Origin: Bacteroidales bacterium UBA4230
GTDB taxonomy: Bacteria; Bacteroidota; Bacteroidia; Bacteroidales; UBA932
Direction of reading: 5' to 3'
DNA length: 10,338 nucleotides
Assembly (NCBI GenBank): GCA_002395605.1
Contig: DGXO01000030.1
Location: 1-10,338, forward strand
Shown here: one piece after another, positions 1 through 7,342 of the stretch
Layout: each line of letters starts with the position of its first letter
Position numbering within the stretch: the first letter of the stretch is position 1
Program-made: the position numbers and the translations under genes
The notes under the pieces: model-generated
What the model saw: the letters and a program-made list of their open reading frames with translations, nothing else
Told to the model about the DNA's origin: nothing
The model's database searches: none

Positions 1-42
1 ATTGAGCGGCGTCATAAGCACCCTTTGTTGTTTCTTTCGCAT
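1..42 (-). CDS. Possible 5' end of a gene leaving the window
   Basis: An open frame begins with ATG at 42-40 and runs to the window edge without a stop, giving 14 residues (MRKKQQRVLMTPLN). Its start lies 14 bp beyond a -7 promoter box (64-57) inside a palindromic promoter repeat. The other two copies of that repeat in the window are also followed by an ATG at nearly the same distance, which is the main reason to believe this start. A second in-frame ATG at 15-13 is an alternative. Too little is visible to suggest a product. Confidence 0.4.
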   Translation of the reverse strand, partial: MRKKQQRVLMTPLN

Positions 43-135
43 CTTTCTTTTTTTTGCAAAAGTAAGATGCCGACAACCCTCTCCCCAAGTTTTGGCAAGC
101 CTTGCCAAAATTTGGAAATCAGCAGAATAATTCTA
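43..135 (-). repeat. Palindromic promoter repeat, copy 1
   Basis: First of three related copies; the others are at about 8345-8435 and 9521-9616. Read on the minus strand it has the shared order: an ATTATTCT-like start, CCAAA, a palindromic core, about 20 bp of less conserved sequence, a -7 box, a short A-rich leader, then ATG. This copy has the strongest dyad, with 10-bp perfect arms at 90-99 and 101-110 around a single C. The half-sites here are TTGGCAA/TTGCCAA, a variant of the TTGCAA hexamers in the other copies. The core could bind a regulator or form a hairpin. Confidence 0.75.
57..89 (-). promoter_or_regulatory. Bacteroidota-type promoter in repeat copy 1
   Basis: On the minus strand TACTTTTG (64-57) fits the Bacteroidota -7 consensus TAnnTTTG. 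A CTTG (89-86) lies 21 bp upstream as a slightly off-consensus -33 box, next to the palindrome at 90-110. It would drive leftward transcription into the gene starting at 42. Confidence 0.55.
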
Positions 136-190
136 TGGCGTCGATAGGCAGAAAGTGCACATCTGTTGCCTTTGACTTTCTCCAGCTCGT

Positions 191-251
191 CTACCGGTCC
201 ATCGGCCTGTACCCCTATGTGCAATAATGGCCGATTTTGACGCTACCCTGC
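191..251. repeat. Left inverted-repeat arm of the RAYT element
   Basis: The stretch 205-251 matches the reverse complement of 1488-1534 with about four mismatches in 47 bp. Similarity continues more weakly out to 191 (and 1548). It contains the 13-mer TTTTGACGCTACC (235-247), which recurs downstream of jetD at 8255-8267. Confidence 0.85.
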
Positions 252-261
252 GGAGGGAGCG
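241..261. repeat. REP-like hairpin
   Basis: CGCT (241-244) and CCCT (246-249) pair with AGGG (254-257) and AGCG (258-261) around a GCGG loop, leaving A245 bulged. A short GC-rich stem with a bulge is typical of REP elements bound by RAYT proteins. A GTAG tetranucleotide, the sequence that precedes enterobacterial REP hairpins, occurs nearby at 269-272. Confidence 0.6.
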
Positions 262-313
262 TGGACCTGTAGGCGCAGTAGCCCTGCATATTAGCGGATG
301 TGTGTCAACATTA
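261..313 (+). repeat. REP-like unit, direct copy of 1538-1591
   Basis: Both units begin GTGGACCTGTAGG, continue into a GCAG...CTG hairpin and end GTCA(A/G)CATT. The 15-mer from 275 to 289, which folds as GCAG-TAGCC-CTGC, recurs exactly at 442-456 in a more degenerate unit (about 404-460). The leader from 43 to 499 is therefore mostly repeat-derived. I see no gene in it on the plus strand. Confidence 0.65.
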
Positions 314-499
314 TTCTATAAAATTGTTGAAATATTTTGGCGATTGTCAACAGAATACCTATATTTGTAGAGGCTGGTGGCTGCTGTTCGGAACTCCAAT
401 CAGCGCATATAAGGGGCTGGCATACAGACGTGGATTATCCAGCAGTAGCCCTGCATTAACGCCCGGCCACAAATCAATAGTAATTAAAGATTTGAAGCG

Positions 500-1441
500 A
501 TGAGAAAGTATTATTTGGTGACCACCAAGCATCTGGAGGATGGATTGTGGTTCAGGGATGATGAGGATTTTGTAACAGGAATGAACTATGTGGCCATCCA
601 GGCGGCCCTGACGCCGGAGGTTATTGTGCTGGCTTTCATACTGATGTCCAACCACGTGCACTTTGTGCTGTACGGAACCCGTCAGGAGGTGGAAGCCTTC
701 ATGAACAGTTTTAAGGGCCGGTTCTCCCATTATTTGGGCGGAAAGTATGGTATAAAAGAGTTTCTCAGACGTAACAAATTGGATATTAAAGAGATATCCG
801 AAGATAAGGCGGAAGCTTTGGAACGGGCGATTGCTTATGTACAGATGAATTGTGTGGCGGCAAGTATATGCCTGTATCCTGGGCAGTATCCGTGGGGAAC
901 GGGAAACACGTTCTTTCAGATGCTGTGGGATGGAATGCCCCTTGAAAGCAGTATGCCTCAAGGCAGGAACTTCGTCTCCAGGCATCCTGCCCAAAAGTAC
1001 CGCCGCCTGGGGGAGCTCTCCGGGCGGGAGCGAATCCGTCTTATGCACAGCAGGGCAGCTCTGAAACTTCCGGATGAGTGGCTGTTGTCTGAAAGAGGGT
1101 TCGTGTTGCCGGAATCGTACGTGGATGTGAACCAAGTAGAATCTGTCTTCCGTTCTTCCAAGCGCATGCAGTATTTTCTCAGTAGCTCCTCCAAGGCCCG
1201 AAAGCGCCTGGAGGCGGAGGATGAAAAACTGCCTGCCTTCCGGGATCAGGTAATTCTGGCTGCCCTGCCGGACCTTATGCAAAGCCTGTTTCAGAAGCCT
1301 GCGTTCGTGGCTCTTTCAACTCAGGAGCAGGCCGAAACGCTCCGTCAGGTCCGCTTCCGTTTCAGCGCCGGAGTTCACCAGGCCGCCAGGGTGTGCGGTA
1401 TAAGCTATACCGATGCCGCGAGGCTTCTGGACACCGCATAA
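500..1441 (+). CDS. REP-associated tyrosine transposase (Y1/HUH)
   Basis: This 313-residue protein looks like a full-length Y1 transposase-like protein of the IS200/RAYT superfamily (Pfam Y1_Tnp). Such enzymes nick and join single-stranded DNA through a catalytic tyrosine and a metal ion held by two histidines. The HUH motif is visible as MSNHVHFVL, with H52 and H54. The likely nucleophile is Y113, in the AIAYVQMN helix at the position where family members carry YxxxN. Residues from about 140 onward form an extra C-terminal region rich in basic residues (for example SSSKARKRLE near 230), probably for DNA binding. The start at 500 is preferred because the N-terminus MRKYYLVTT leads straight into the first strand of the fold. 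The gene sits alone between inverted repeats, and there is no IS605-type tnpB beside it. It appears intact. It could be immobile itself and act on dispersed repeats. Confidence 0.9.
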   Translation: MRKYYLVTTKHLEDGLWFRDDEDFVTGMNYVAIQAALTPEVIVLAFILMSNHVHFVLYGTRQEVEAFMNSFKGRFSHYLGGKYGIKEFLRRNKLDIKEISEDKAEALERAIAYVQMNCVAASICLYPGQYPWGTGNTFFQMLWDGMPLESSMPQGRNFVSRHPAQKYRRLGELSGRERIRLMHSRAALKLPDEWLLSERGFVLPESYVDVNQVESVFRSSKRMQYFLSSSSKARKRLEAEDEKLPAFRDQVILAALPDLMQSLFQKPAFVALSTQEQAETLRQVRFRFSAGVHQAARVCGISYTDAARLLDTA

Positions 1442-1487
1442 TCTGGCTGCAATGGCGATTTTGTGTGTATACCGGTCCGCGCCATCG

Positions 1488-1548
1488 GCAGGGTAGCGTC
1501 AAAATCGGCCAATTTTGCGCATAAGGGTACAGGCTGGTGGACCTGTAG
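1488..1548. repeat. Right inverted-repeat arm of the RAYT element
   Basis: This is the inverted counterpart of 191-251, starting 46 bp after the transposase stop codon. TACAGG (1528-1533) and CCTGTA (1542-1547) form a perfect 6-bp stem with an 8-nt loop, followed by GTAG (1545-1548). The inner side (1469-1504) contains, on the minus strand, TTTTGACGCTACC, 13 nt, then GGACCGGTAT. The same layout occurs downstream of jetD. Confidence 0.85.
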
Positions 1549-1591
1549 GGGCGCAGGACTCTGTAATGCCAGACAAGCGTTGTCAGCATTC
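1538..1591 (+). repeat. REP-like unit with hairpins, between convergent genes
   Basis: This is a direct copy of 261-313. It ends in a hairpin with a GACAA/TTGTC stem (1572-1576 / 1580-1584) and outer TGC/GCA pairs. It lies between the 3' ends of the transposase and the minus-strand 77-aa gene. It could block read-through, but no T-run follows the stem on either strand. Confidence 0.5.
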
Positions 1592-1626
1592 CTGCGGAGT
1601 GGCTTCACAGGTACGCCGGAAGTGAG

Positions 1627-1860
1627 TTACAAGAGTTCTTTGTGATCGATGGTGCTGAGCAGGCCCTTTCGGACGATGACGAACTCGTTCTCGAAAGGCT
1701 TCCCGGGGGCGATGCGCTTGGTACGGAAAGTCTGGTATTTGATTTTTAACAAATACTTTACTCTGGAGTCTTGGAACATGGCTGCCGCTGACCCAAAGTA
1801 AAAATGCTCATGGGTGTCCTTGACCTCCACATGAATGATGGTTCTGTCTTGTTTAAGCAT
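1627..1860 (-). CDS. Small conserved-looking protein of unknown function, 77 aa
   Basis: Reading from ATG at 1860-1858 gives a 77-residue, charged, soluble protein beginning MLKQDRTIIHVEV. Its features are a beta-hairpin-like N-terminus, a central HEHFYFGSAAAMFQ segment and a basic C-terminal half (KYQTFRTKRIAPGKPF). It has no signal peptide or membrane segment. The HFYFGS / KPFENE pattern reminds me of small unannotated Bacteroidales proteins, but I cannot name a family. A TTG fifteen bases upstream (1875) would lengthen it, but that codon lies inside the -7 promoter box, so ATG 1860 is the better start. It is transcribed divergently from jetA, whose start is 75 bp away. It could be a regulator or accessory of that operon, or an unrelated passenger of the neighbouring mobile element. 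Confidence 0.6.
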   Translation of the reverse strand: MLKQDRTIIHVEVKDTHEHFYFGSAAAMFQDSRVKYLLKIKYQTFRTKRIAPGKPFENEFVIVRKGLLSTIDHKELL

Positions 1861-1872
1861 GATTGTGTAATG

Positions 1873-1903
1873 CAAAGATAGTCATTATTCTACTAATTTC
1901 AAA
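1873..1903 (-). promoter_or_regulatory. Bacteroidota-type promoter for the 77-aa gene
   Basis: On the minus strand, TTTG (1903-1900), 19 bp, then TATCTTTG (1880-1873) matches the TTTG / TAnnTTTG consensus at the usual spacing. The -7 box ends 12 bp before ATG 1860, implying a very short leader. On the plus strand toward jetA no equally good pair is visible. TAATGTTTTG (1914-1923) is a poor -7 candidate that has two extra bases and no -33 partner. Confidence 0.7.
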
Positions 1904-1935
1904 TGGTGTTGATTAATGTTTTGTTATTCTGACAA

Positions 1936-3138
1936 TTGAATGCATTCAGAGACATAGATGCGCTGCTGAAGGCGATTGCAAGGGAGAAGGAGCTGCTTAA
2001 ATTCTTGTTCACAAGCAGGAAGGCGCCGTCGCTTCGCACGGAGCAGGCGCTGGAGAATTTTCTATCCCAGGATAGCCGCAGGCTGGAATATCTTTTGGAA
2101 CACGGGGTCATCCGGGAGTCGGAGGGTGGCCTCCTGGTGCTGGAGGATACCTACATTCGCTTTTTCGAGGATGTGCTGGAGGTGAACGAGGAAATCAATG
2201 TGCTCAGCGTGAAGCAGCACATAGACTCCCTTAATGAGAACATTGAGCTTTGGCTTACAGTAGATTCGGAGGGCCGAAAGCAGCGCTATATGGGGGAAAT
2301 CCTAAGGATTCTCCGCAGCATCGCCCTTTCCACCCACCGCAATGTCATAGACCTCAAACGGGCCATCGACAGCACCTACAAGAACGAGCGCGACTATGCC
2401 GTCAAGCGCAAGCGCCTGGAAAATTTGGACCGCAAGCGCGCAGACATCGCCCTTCTCATAAAGGAGGCCGAAAAGCTCTTCGACGAACGCCAGCGGGTGT
2501 TTTTCGGCCAGTCCATGGATGCTCATCTGAAAGAGACAGTGGCCATGGTGAAGGACGCTCTCACGGAATCTTATCACGGCCTGCTGGAGCTGGACCGCCA
2601 GATTATCTTGTACCTCAATAAGATAGAGGCTCAGCAACGGCTGGTGGAGAAGATCCGCCGCATCAAGTACCTCAAGGACCAGCTTGTGTGGGAGAGCAGC
2701 ACGGACGTTATTTGGGCGCTGCAGACTCATCGGCCCGCCTTCCTGGAAAAGCGCCCTTGGTATAACTGCCTGCCTTCGCTGGAGTCGCTGACCAATACGC
2801 CGGACGGGATTGCCGCCCTGAAGGAGGCGCACGCCGTCCTTAAAAACCCCACGGCAAGGCGCAGGACAAACCCTGAACCGCTTTCCCCGGAAGAGCTTTC
2901 CCGTGGCGCCGTAGTGAAGGACACCCTGAACACCTTCGAGGTCCGAAATGCCTTTCTTGGGAGCTCCCAGGACCTCATGACCTTCCTCTCCGGCTACACT
3001 TTCCGTGAGCCGCTTTCGGCCGAAGACCGCCTCACCCTATTCTGCCGCCTAGCGGTGGAATTCGACGAAGATTTCCGCATCACGGATGAGTTTCGTGAGG
3101 CGGGGAATTTCATTTACCCCCTGATTTATCCGCGTTAG
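1936..3138 (+). CDS. jetA: Wadjet subunit JetA (MukF/kleisin-like)
   Basis: This 400-residue soluble protein is first in the operon. In Wadjet complexes JetA is the kleisin-like bridge that links the JetC heads and recruits JetB. The N-terminal 90 residues look like a winged-helix domain. Residues from about 95 to 270 are strongly helical, with heptad-like charged stretches (for example KRKRLENLDRKRADIALLIK). A short C-terminal domain (about 330-400) has the look of the second winged helix that contacts the ATPase. The call rests mainly on gene order and size together with the unmistakable JetC and JetD. The start is TTG at 1936: an in-frame TGA (1930-1932) lies just upstream, no ATG occurs in frame for over 100 codons, and the N-terminus NAFRDIDALLKAIA reads as genuine coding sequence. 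It does not resemble the longer DUF3375 JetA of type I systems. The stop is 3 bp before jetB. Confidence 0.8.
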   Translation: MNAFRDIDALLKAIAREKELLKFLFTSRKAPSLRTEQALENFLSQDSRRLEYLLEHGVIRESEGGLLVLEDTYIRFFEDVLEVNEEINVLSVKQHIDSLNENIELWLTVDSEGRKQRYMGEILRILRSIALSTHRNVIDLKRAIDSTYKNERDYAVKRKRLENLDRKRADIALLIKEAEKLFDERQRVFFGQSMDAHLKETVAMVKDALTESYHGLLELDRQIILYLNKIEAQQRLVEKIRRIKYLKDQLVWESSTDVIWALQTHRPAFLEKRPWYNCLPSLESLTNTPDGIAALKEAHAVLKNPTARRRTNPEPLSPEELSRGAVVKDTLNTFEVRNAFLGSSQDLMTFLSGYTFREPLSAEDRLTLFCRLAVEFDEDFRITDEFREAGNFIYPLIYPR

Positions 3139-3141
3139 ACC

Positions 3142-3699
3142 ATGATTAGGACCAAAGAGATATTCGAGCTCCTCTCGCGGGGAGGGTTCATCAGCCAGGA
3201 CAGCACCCGGGCCGATGTCCGTCGCCTCTATGACTACATTGAGGAGAACTATGACGACTATAAGGCTTATTATGAGGGCATTGGCTTTGTGCTGGAGCAG
3301 GGAAACGGCTACTTCCATTTTTCCCGCGAAGACTCCCGCACAGAGCTTAGCCGTCGGCTCACCGCCCTTGGTGTCTGGATAGACCGCCTGGATTTTGTGA
3401 AAACCTTCCACGGCGGCTTCTCTACAGGCATCCGTTTTACGCCTTCGGCCATCACTGAGGCCATTTCGGCCGATGTAGAGCTTAAGGAAAAGGCACGTAA
3501 GCTCTATCCCGGGCAGCACAGCGCCAAGGATACGGTGCAGATGCTTATTGACGACATGGACAAGGCCGGGTTCATTGAACTGGAGAACGAGTTCGAGCAG
3601 GTGTACAAGGTGACATCGGCCTTCCATTTCCTGGAAGCCCTTGTGGAAATGTTAACAATCAGCGAAGAAGAGGAGGCCAGCGATGAGACAGCTAAGTAA
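3142..3699 (+). CDS. jetB: Wadjet subunit JetB (MukE-like)
   Basis: This 185-residue acidic protein has the size and placement of the MukE-like Kite (tandem winged-helix) subunit. That subunit dimerises, binds JetA and contacts DNA near the JetC heads. The N-terminal half contains a helical segment (about residues 1-40) followed by YYEGIGFVLEQGNGYFHFSR, a beta-wing-like stretch typical of MukE/DUF4194 proteins. The middle holds a second helical region (TRLxxLG-type, about 65-130). The C-terminus is an acidic tail (EEEEASDE). It is translationally coupled on both sides: it starts 3 bp after the jetA stop and overlaps jetC by 17 bp. I infer the family from context and overall pattern rather than a single diagnostic motif. 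Confidence 0.8.
   Translation: MIRTKEIFELLSRGGFISQDSTRADVRRLYDYIEENYDDYKAYYEGIGFVLEQGNGYFHFSREDSRTELSRRLTALGVWIDRLDFVKTFHGGFSTGIRFTPSAITEAISADVELKEKARKLYPGQHSAKDTVQMLIDDMDKAGFIELENEFEQVYKVTSAFHFLEALVEMLTISEEEEASDETAK
3671..3685 (+). promoter_or_regulatory. Shine-Dalgarno site for jetC within jetB
   Basis: AGGAGG at 3671-3676, 6 bp before ATG 3683, fixes the jetC start inside the last codons of jetB. It also codes for the acidic tail of JetB. A similar AAGGAGG (7322-7328) lies 10 bp before the jetD ATG. Such sites are uncommon in Bacteroidota. Confidence 0.6.
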
Positions 3700-6600
3700 A
3701 ATTGTATTTGTGAACAGCGCGGGCATCCGTTACGGGGAGGTTCGCCTGGACGGAAACGTTCATCTTATTGGTACTCAGGGCGTTGGAAAGAGCACCGTGC
3801 TAAGGACCATCCTGTTTTTCTACACTGGAGACAAGACGCACCTTGGCATCAGCCGTGAGAAGCGTCCCTTTGACGAGTTCTACCTTCCGGGGGCCAATTC
3901 ATACATCGCCTACGAGGTCGAGAGCGAGTTCGGGGCCTTCACGGTGCTGGTTTTCCGCTCGCACGCCCATAGTGTCTTCCGTTTTATCGGGGCCCCCTTC
4001 CGGAAGGAATGGCTCATCGATGACCATGGGGAGGTGACGGCCGATTCTTCCGTAATCCGCCGGCGTCTGGACGGCGCGCCCATGACGCGTATCGTGGATG
4101 AATACCAGGAATACAGGGACATCATTTACGGGAACAAGCGGGCCACTGGAAAGGAGTTCGCCCGGTTTTGCATTATGGAAACGGCTAAGTATCAGAACAT
4201 TCCGCGCAGCCTTCAAAACGTTTTTCTGGGCGCAAAGGTAGATGCCGATTTCATCAAGGATATCATAATCCGCTCCCTCGGCGACGAAGAACCCGGCATA
4301 GACCTTGTCTATTTCCGCAGCCAACTCGCTGGTTTTGAGCGGGAATACAATGACATCTCCCAGTGGTTCCAGAAGAACAAGCAGGGGGAGGTGACGGTGC
4401 GGCGCCAGGGAGAAAAAGTGGTGGAACTGTATCGGAAGCTCCTGTATCTTGACGACGAACTCACAGGCAGCTTGCTTGAGCTCCGCTATGCCCGTCGATA
4501 TTCGCAGGAGCGGATTCCCATTCTGGAAAAACAGGTTGAGGATACGGAGGTCCTGCAGCAAAAGTGCCGGGACAAGCTCTCCGAACTCCAGGATAAGTTT
4601 TCGCACGAACTGTCTTCCCTGGACCAGGAAATAGGCGCCCTGAACGATAAATTGGAAAAGATCCCTAAACTTCGGAAGAAGTACGAAGGCATTGGTATAC
4701 AGGCGCTTATGGAAGAAGATGGGCGGGAGAAGGCGCTACAGGCATCGTTGGAATCGGCCCGGGCGCTTCGCTCCAGGCTCACGCGGGAGTATGCCGACAT
4801 TGCGGCCAAATACAAGGACCGTGAACGCGAAATGCGGCTGGGCTTTGATGCCTGGCGCGCGGCCCGGCAGGAGAGGAAGGTGGAAATCGGTGCGGCGCTG
4901 AATGCTCAGCTAAGGAAGCTCTCGGAGGTGCTTGAGGCGGGGTTGTCGGGCGTGGAGGAAGCTTTCAGGGAGCGTGTTTCGGCCCAGGAAAGCCTGGCGC
5001 TGGACCTCAAGGAGCGGATGGCCGTCCAGGACAAGGCGCTGGCGCTTGCCGCCCATCTTTCGCCTTTTGCGGAGGAGATGAAGGCCGCGGAGGCCACTAT
5101 GTCCCGCCTCTCCGGCGAAAAAGGGAGGCTGGAGGCTTCCGTCAAGGCGCAGGAGGCCCGCATAGAGGCGCTTTCTCAGGAAGGGCAGTTCCATCAGCAT
5201 CGGGAGGCCCGCGATTGGGACGACAAACTATCAGACATCGCCGGTGAAATGAATGGGCTTGATTCCCGCATAGCCGAAATCAGCGGCCTTCTTGCTTCCA
5301 TGGACGGCTCCTTCATCCAGTGGCTTTCCACTCACAAGCCCGGCTGGGAGGACACCATAGGAAAGGTGGCCGATGAACGTACGGTGCTCTATGCCAAGAA
5401 TTTACACCCCTCAGAGGCCCAGGGAGATTCCCTTTTTGGGGTGCATCTTGACCTTAGCACCCTTAATATGAATTCGCGTACGCCCCGGCAGTTGCAGAAG
5501 GAAAAGGGGCAGCTGGAAAAGGAACTATCCACGCTGAAGGAGAGGCAGGAGAGCCTTCTGGCCGATAAAGAATCGGCCCTGGCGGCGCTCAGGAAGAAGT
5601 ATAATGCCCGCATAAAACCGCTCCGTGACGAACTCTCCGCTTTGCAGGCGGCGGTCCTGATGCTTCCGGCCAAGCTGGAGGATGCCGAAAAACGGCTCTC
5701 GATGCTGGAGGAGAATACCCGGAAAGCGCGGGAGGATGAGATGAGAAAGTGCAGGGAGGCCCTTCAAGCCCTGACTTCGGAAAAGGTTCTGGCCACGGAG
5801 GCCCTGGATGCACTCCTTAAGGAGAAAGAGGCTCAGATTCAGAAACTTAAGGATGCTGATACCCGCGGCCGAAAGTCCCTTCAGAAGCAACACGACGACG
5901 CCCTCTCTCAGGTTGAGGCCGAAATATCGGCCAGGGAAAAAGAGCTCTCCGATGCCCTGGAAGCCCTTTCCAAGGAGCAATCCCGGGAACTTGCCGGGCA
6001 GGGTGCCGATGCCATGGCTCTGGAAAAGTGTGACAAAGAGATTGCCGGCCTTGAGGAGCGGCTAGAGAAGATTTCAAAGAACAAGGAAGTCATTTTCAAC
6101 TACCGGAAGGACAAGGAGGAATATCTGGACAAGAAGGAACTGTTTGTCTCTGAGAAGACCAAGGTGGAAGGGAAAAAGGCTTCACTTTCAGAGCGTTACA
6201 AGCTTAGGCGCAGGAAAGAGGAGGATGCTCTGGGCCGCGCCACTGAATCCCTGCAAGAGATGCAGGAGGTGCTTCGGCAACTAAAGGAAGGCCTTACGGA
6301 AGCCCAAAATTTTGAGCAGAGCAACGCCCTTCCCATTCTTCCGGAAGCCCGGGAACAAAAGACTGACAAAACTTGCAGGCAGCTGATTGACGCCATCCAC
6401 CGGGTACTTAGCGAAAAACGGAATACGGAACAGGCTTTCTATCAGAGTGTCAATACTTTCACATCTCATTTCAGCCCGGGGAATATCTTCGATTTCAAGA
6501 CGGACAACCACTCCGACGAAGACTATCGCAGCTTTGCATCTTCGCTGGTGGAATTCATTGAAAGTGACAAGATTGAGGAGTTCCGGAGCCGCACAAGCGG

Positions 6601-7342
6601 GCACTACACAGACCTCCTCCTTCGGATTTCCCATGAGATGGACGAGGTCTCCCGCAATTCCTCGGAGATTGCCGGCATCATCAAGGATATCAACTACGAC
6701 TTCCGTGAAAAGAATTTCATCGGCGCGGTCAAAAGCATCGAGCTCAGGACCATCCCTTCGGCCGATAAAATGGTAAGCCTGCTGCAGCGGATCAAGGAGT
6801 TTGCCGATGAACACGGGTACGACCTCGATCAGGTGAACCTGTTCTCCGGCGCGTCCCGGGACGAGTCCCGCAGTGCGGCCGTCGGGCATCTGCTGTCACT
6901 GATGAAACTGCTTATCGGCGGGGAACATGCCTCGCGAAGCCGGCTCACGCTCAGCGACACCTTCCAGCTCCAGTTCCGAATCACGGAAAACGACAACGAC
7001 ACCGGCTGGGTGGAGAAAATCTCCTCCGTGGGCTCGGATGGCACGGACGTACTTGTGAAAGCCATGGTTAACATCATGCTAATCAATGTGTTCAAGGTGA
7101 GGGTCTCCGGGAAGTTCGCGGACTTCCGCATTCACTGTGTGATGGACGAAATTGGCCGCCTGCATCCACGGAACGTGCGCGGTATCCTGGATTTTGCCGG
7201 GGCGCGCAACATCTATCTGGTAAACGGCTCTCCTGTGCCGTACAACGTGGCCGATTACAAACATACCTATCTGCTGTCTAAAGACGGAACACGTACGGTG
7301 ATTCAGCCACTGCTTAGCCGGAAGGAGGCGGCTGCGGAATGA
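3683..7342 (+). CDS. jetC: Wadjet SMC-like ATPase JetC (MukB/MksB-like, DUF3584-type)
   Basis: This 1219-residue SMC-family protein is the motor of the system, using ATP to extrude DNA loops. Walker A is GTQGVGKST (residues 30-38, K36). FYLPGANSYI (Y67-L68-P69) is the YLP motif described for DUF3584 proteins. Two long coiled coils cover about 255-530 and 615-900, separated by a small hinge (about 538-612, containing FIQWLSTHKPGWEDTI). The C-terminal head has VNLFSGASRDE (near 1053), a signature-like SVGSDGTDVLVKA (around 1116-1127) and Walker B HCVMDEIG with D1155-E1156. The canonical LSGGE of other ABC ATPases is replaced by GSDGTD, as in MksB-like proteins. There is no Rad50-type zinc hook. 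An AGGAGG (3671-3676) lies 6 bp before the ATG, which is inside the end of jetB. All catalytic motifs are intact. Confidence 0.93.
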   Translation: MRQLSKIVFVNSAGIRYGEVRLDGNVHLIGTQGVGKSTVLRTILFFYTGDKTHLGISREKRPFDEFYLPGANSYIAYEVESEFGAFTVLVFRSHAHSVFRFIGAPFRKEWLIDDHGEVTADSSVIRRRLDGAPMTRIVDEYQEYRDIIYGNKRATGKEFARFCIMETAKYQNIPRSLQNVFLGAKVDADFIKDIIIRSLGDEEPGIDLVYFRSQLAGFEREYNDISQWFQKNKQGEVTVRRQGEKVVELYRKLLYLDDELTGSLLELRYARRYSQERIPILEKQVEDTEVLQQKCRDKLSELQDKFSHELSSLDQEIGALNDKLEKIPKLRKKYEGIGIQALMEEDGREKALQASLESARALRSRLTREYADIAAKYKDREREMRLGFDAWRAARQERKVEIGAALNAQLRKLSEVLEAGLSGVEEAFRERVSAQESLALDLKERMAVQDKALALAAHLSPFAEEMKAAEATMSRLSGEKGRLEASVKAQEARIEALSQEGQFHQHREARDWDDKLSDIAGEMNGLDSRIAEISGLLASMDGSFIQWLSTHKPGWEDTIGKVADERTVLYAKNLHPSEAQGDSLFGVHLDLSTLNMNSRTPRQLQKEKGQLEKELSTLKERQESLLADKESALAALRKKYNARIKPLRDELSALQAAVLMLPAKLEDAEKRLSMLEENTRKAREDEMRKCREALQALTSEKVLATEALDALLKEKEAQIQKLKDADTRGRKSLQKQHDDALSQVEAEISAREKELSDALEALSKEQSRELAGQGADAMALEKCDKEIAGLEERLEKISKNKEVIFNYRKDKEEYLDKKELFVSEKTKVEGKKASLSERYKLRRRKEEDALGRATESLQEMQEVLRQLKEGLTEAQNFEQSNALPILPEAREQKTDKTCRQLIDAIHRVLSEKRNTEQAFYQSVNTFTSHFSPGNIFDFKTDNHSDEDYRSFASSLVEFIESDKIEEFRSRTSGHYTDLLLRISHEMDEVSRNSSEIAGIIKDINYDFREKNFIGAVKSIELRTIPSADKMVSLLQRIKEFADEHGYDLDQVNLFSGASRDESRSAAVGHLLSLMKLLIGGEHASRSRLTLSDTFQLQFRITENDNDTGWVEKISSVGSDGTDVLVKAMVNIMLINVFKVRVSGKFADFRIHCVMDEIGRLHPRNVRGILDFAGARNIYLVNGSPVPYNVADYKHTYLLSKDGTRTVIQPLLSRKEAAAE

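Larger units (their letters stand above)
191..1548. mobile_element. RAYT element flanked by inverted REP-like repeats
   Basis: A Y1/HUH transposase-like gene (500-1441) lies between two arms of an imperfect inverted repeat, 191-251 and 1488-1548. The inner 47 bp (205-251 versus 1488-1534) differ at about four positions. Hairpin-forming units extend beyond and between the arms (241-261, 261-313, 442-456, 1528-1547, 1538-1591). This matches a REP-associated tyrosine transposase (RAYT) surrounded by its REP elements. Classical RAYTs are not known to move as complete insertion sequences, so the outer bounds mark the repeat pair and are not proven ends. No target-site duplication is evident, which fits the Y1 mechanism. 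Confidence 0.6.

Noticed and set aside
300..503. 67-codon plus-strand frame upstream of the transposase
   Set aside because: It lies across degenerate repeat units, has no coding character and overlaps the transposase start.
359..1282. Long minus-strand open frame opposite the transposase
   Set aside because: It is antisense to a gene with clear HUH and tyrosine motifs and has no recognisable protein character.
1861..1875. TTG start at 1875 for the small minus-strand gene
   Set aside because: The codon lies within the -7 promoter box, so it could not be in the transcript; ATG 1860 is used instead.
2302..6889. Several minus-strand frames of 150-235 codons opposite jetA, jetB and jetC
   Set aside because: These are expected shadows of GC-rich coding sequence on the plus strand; none has its own start signal or family motif.
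1936..7342. Chromosomal condensin (MukBEF or MksBEF) instead of Wadjet
   Set aside because: The coupled fourth gene encodes a Toprim nuclease with E151, D209 and D211, the hallmark of Wadjet. The setting among mobile and accessory genes also argues against a housekeeping condensin.
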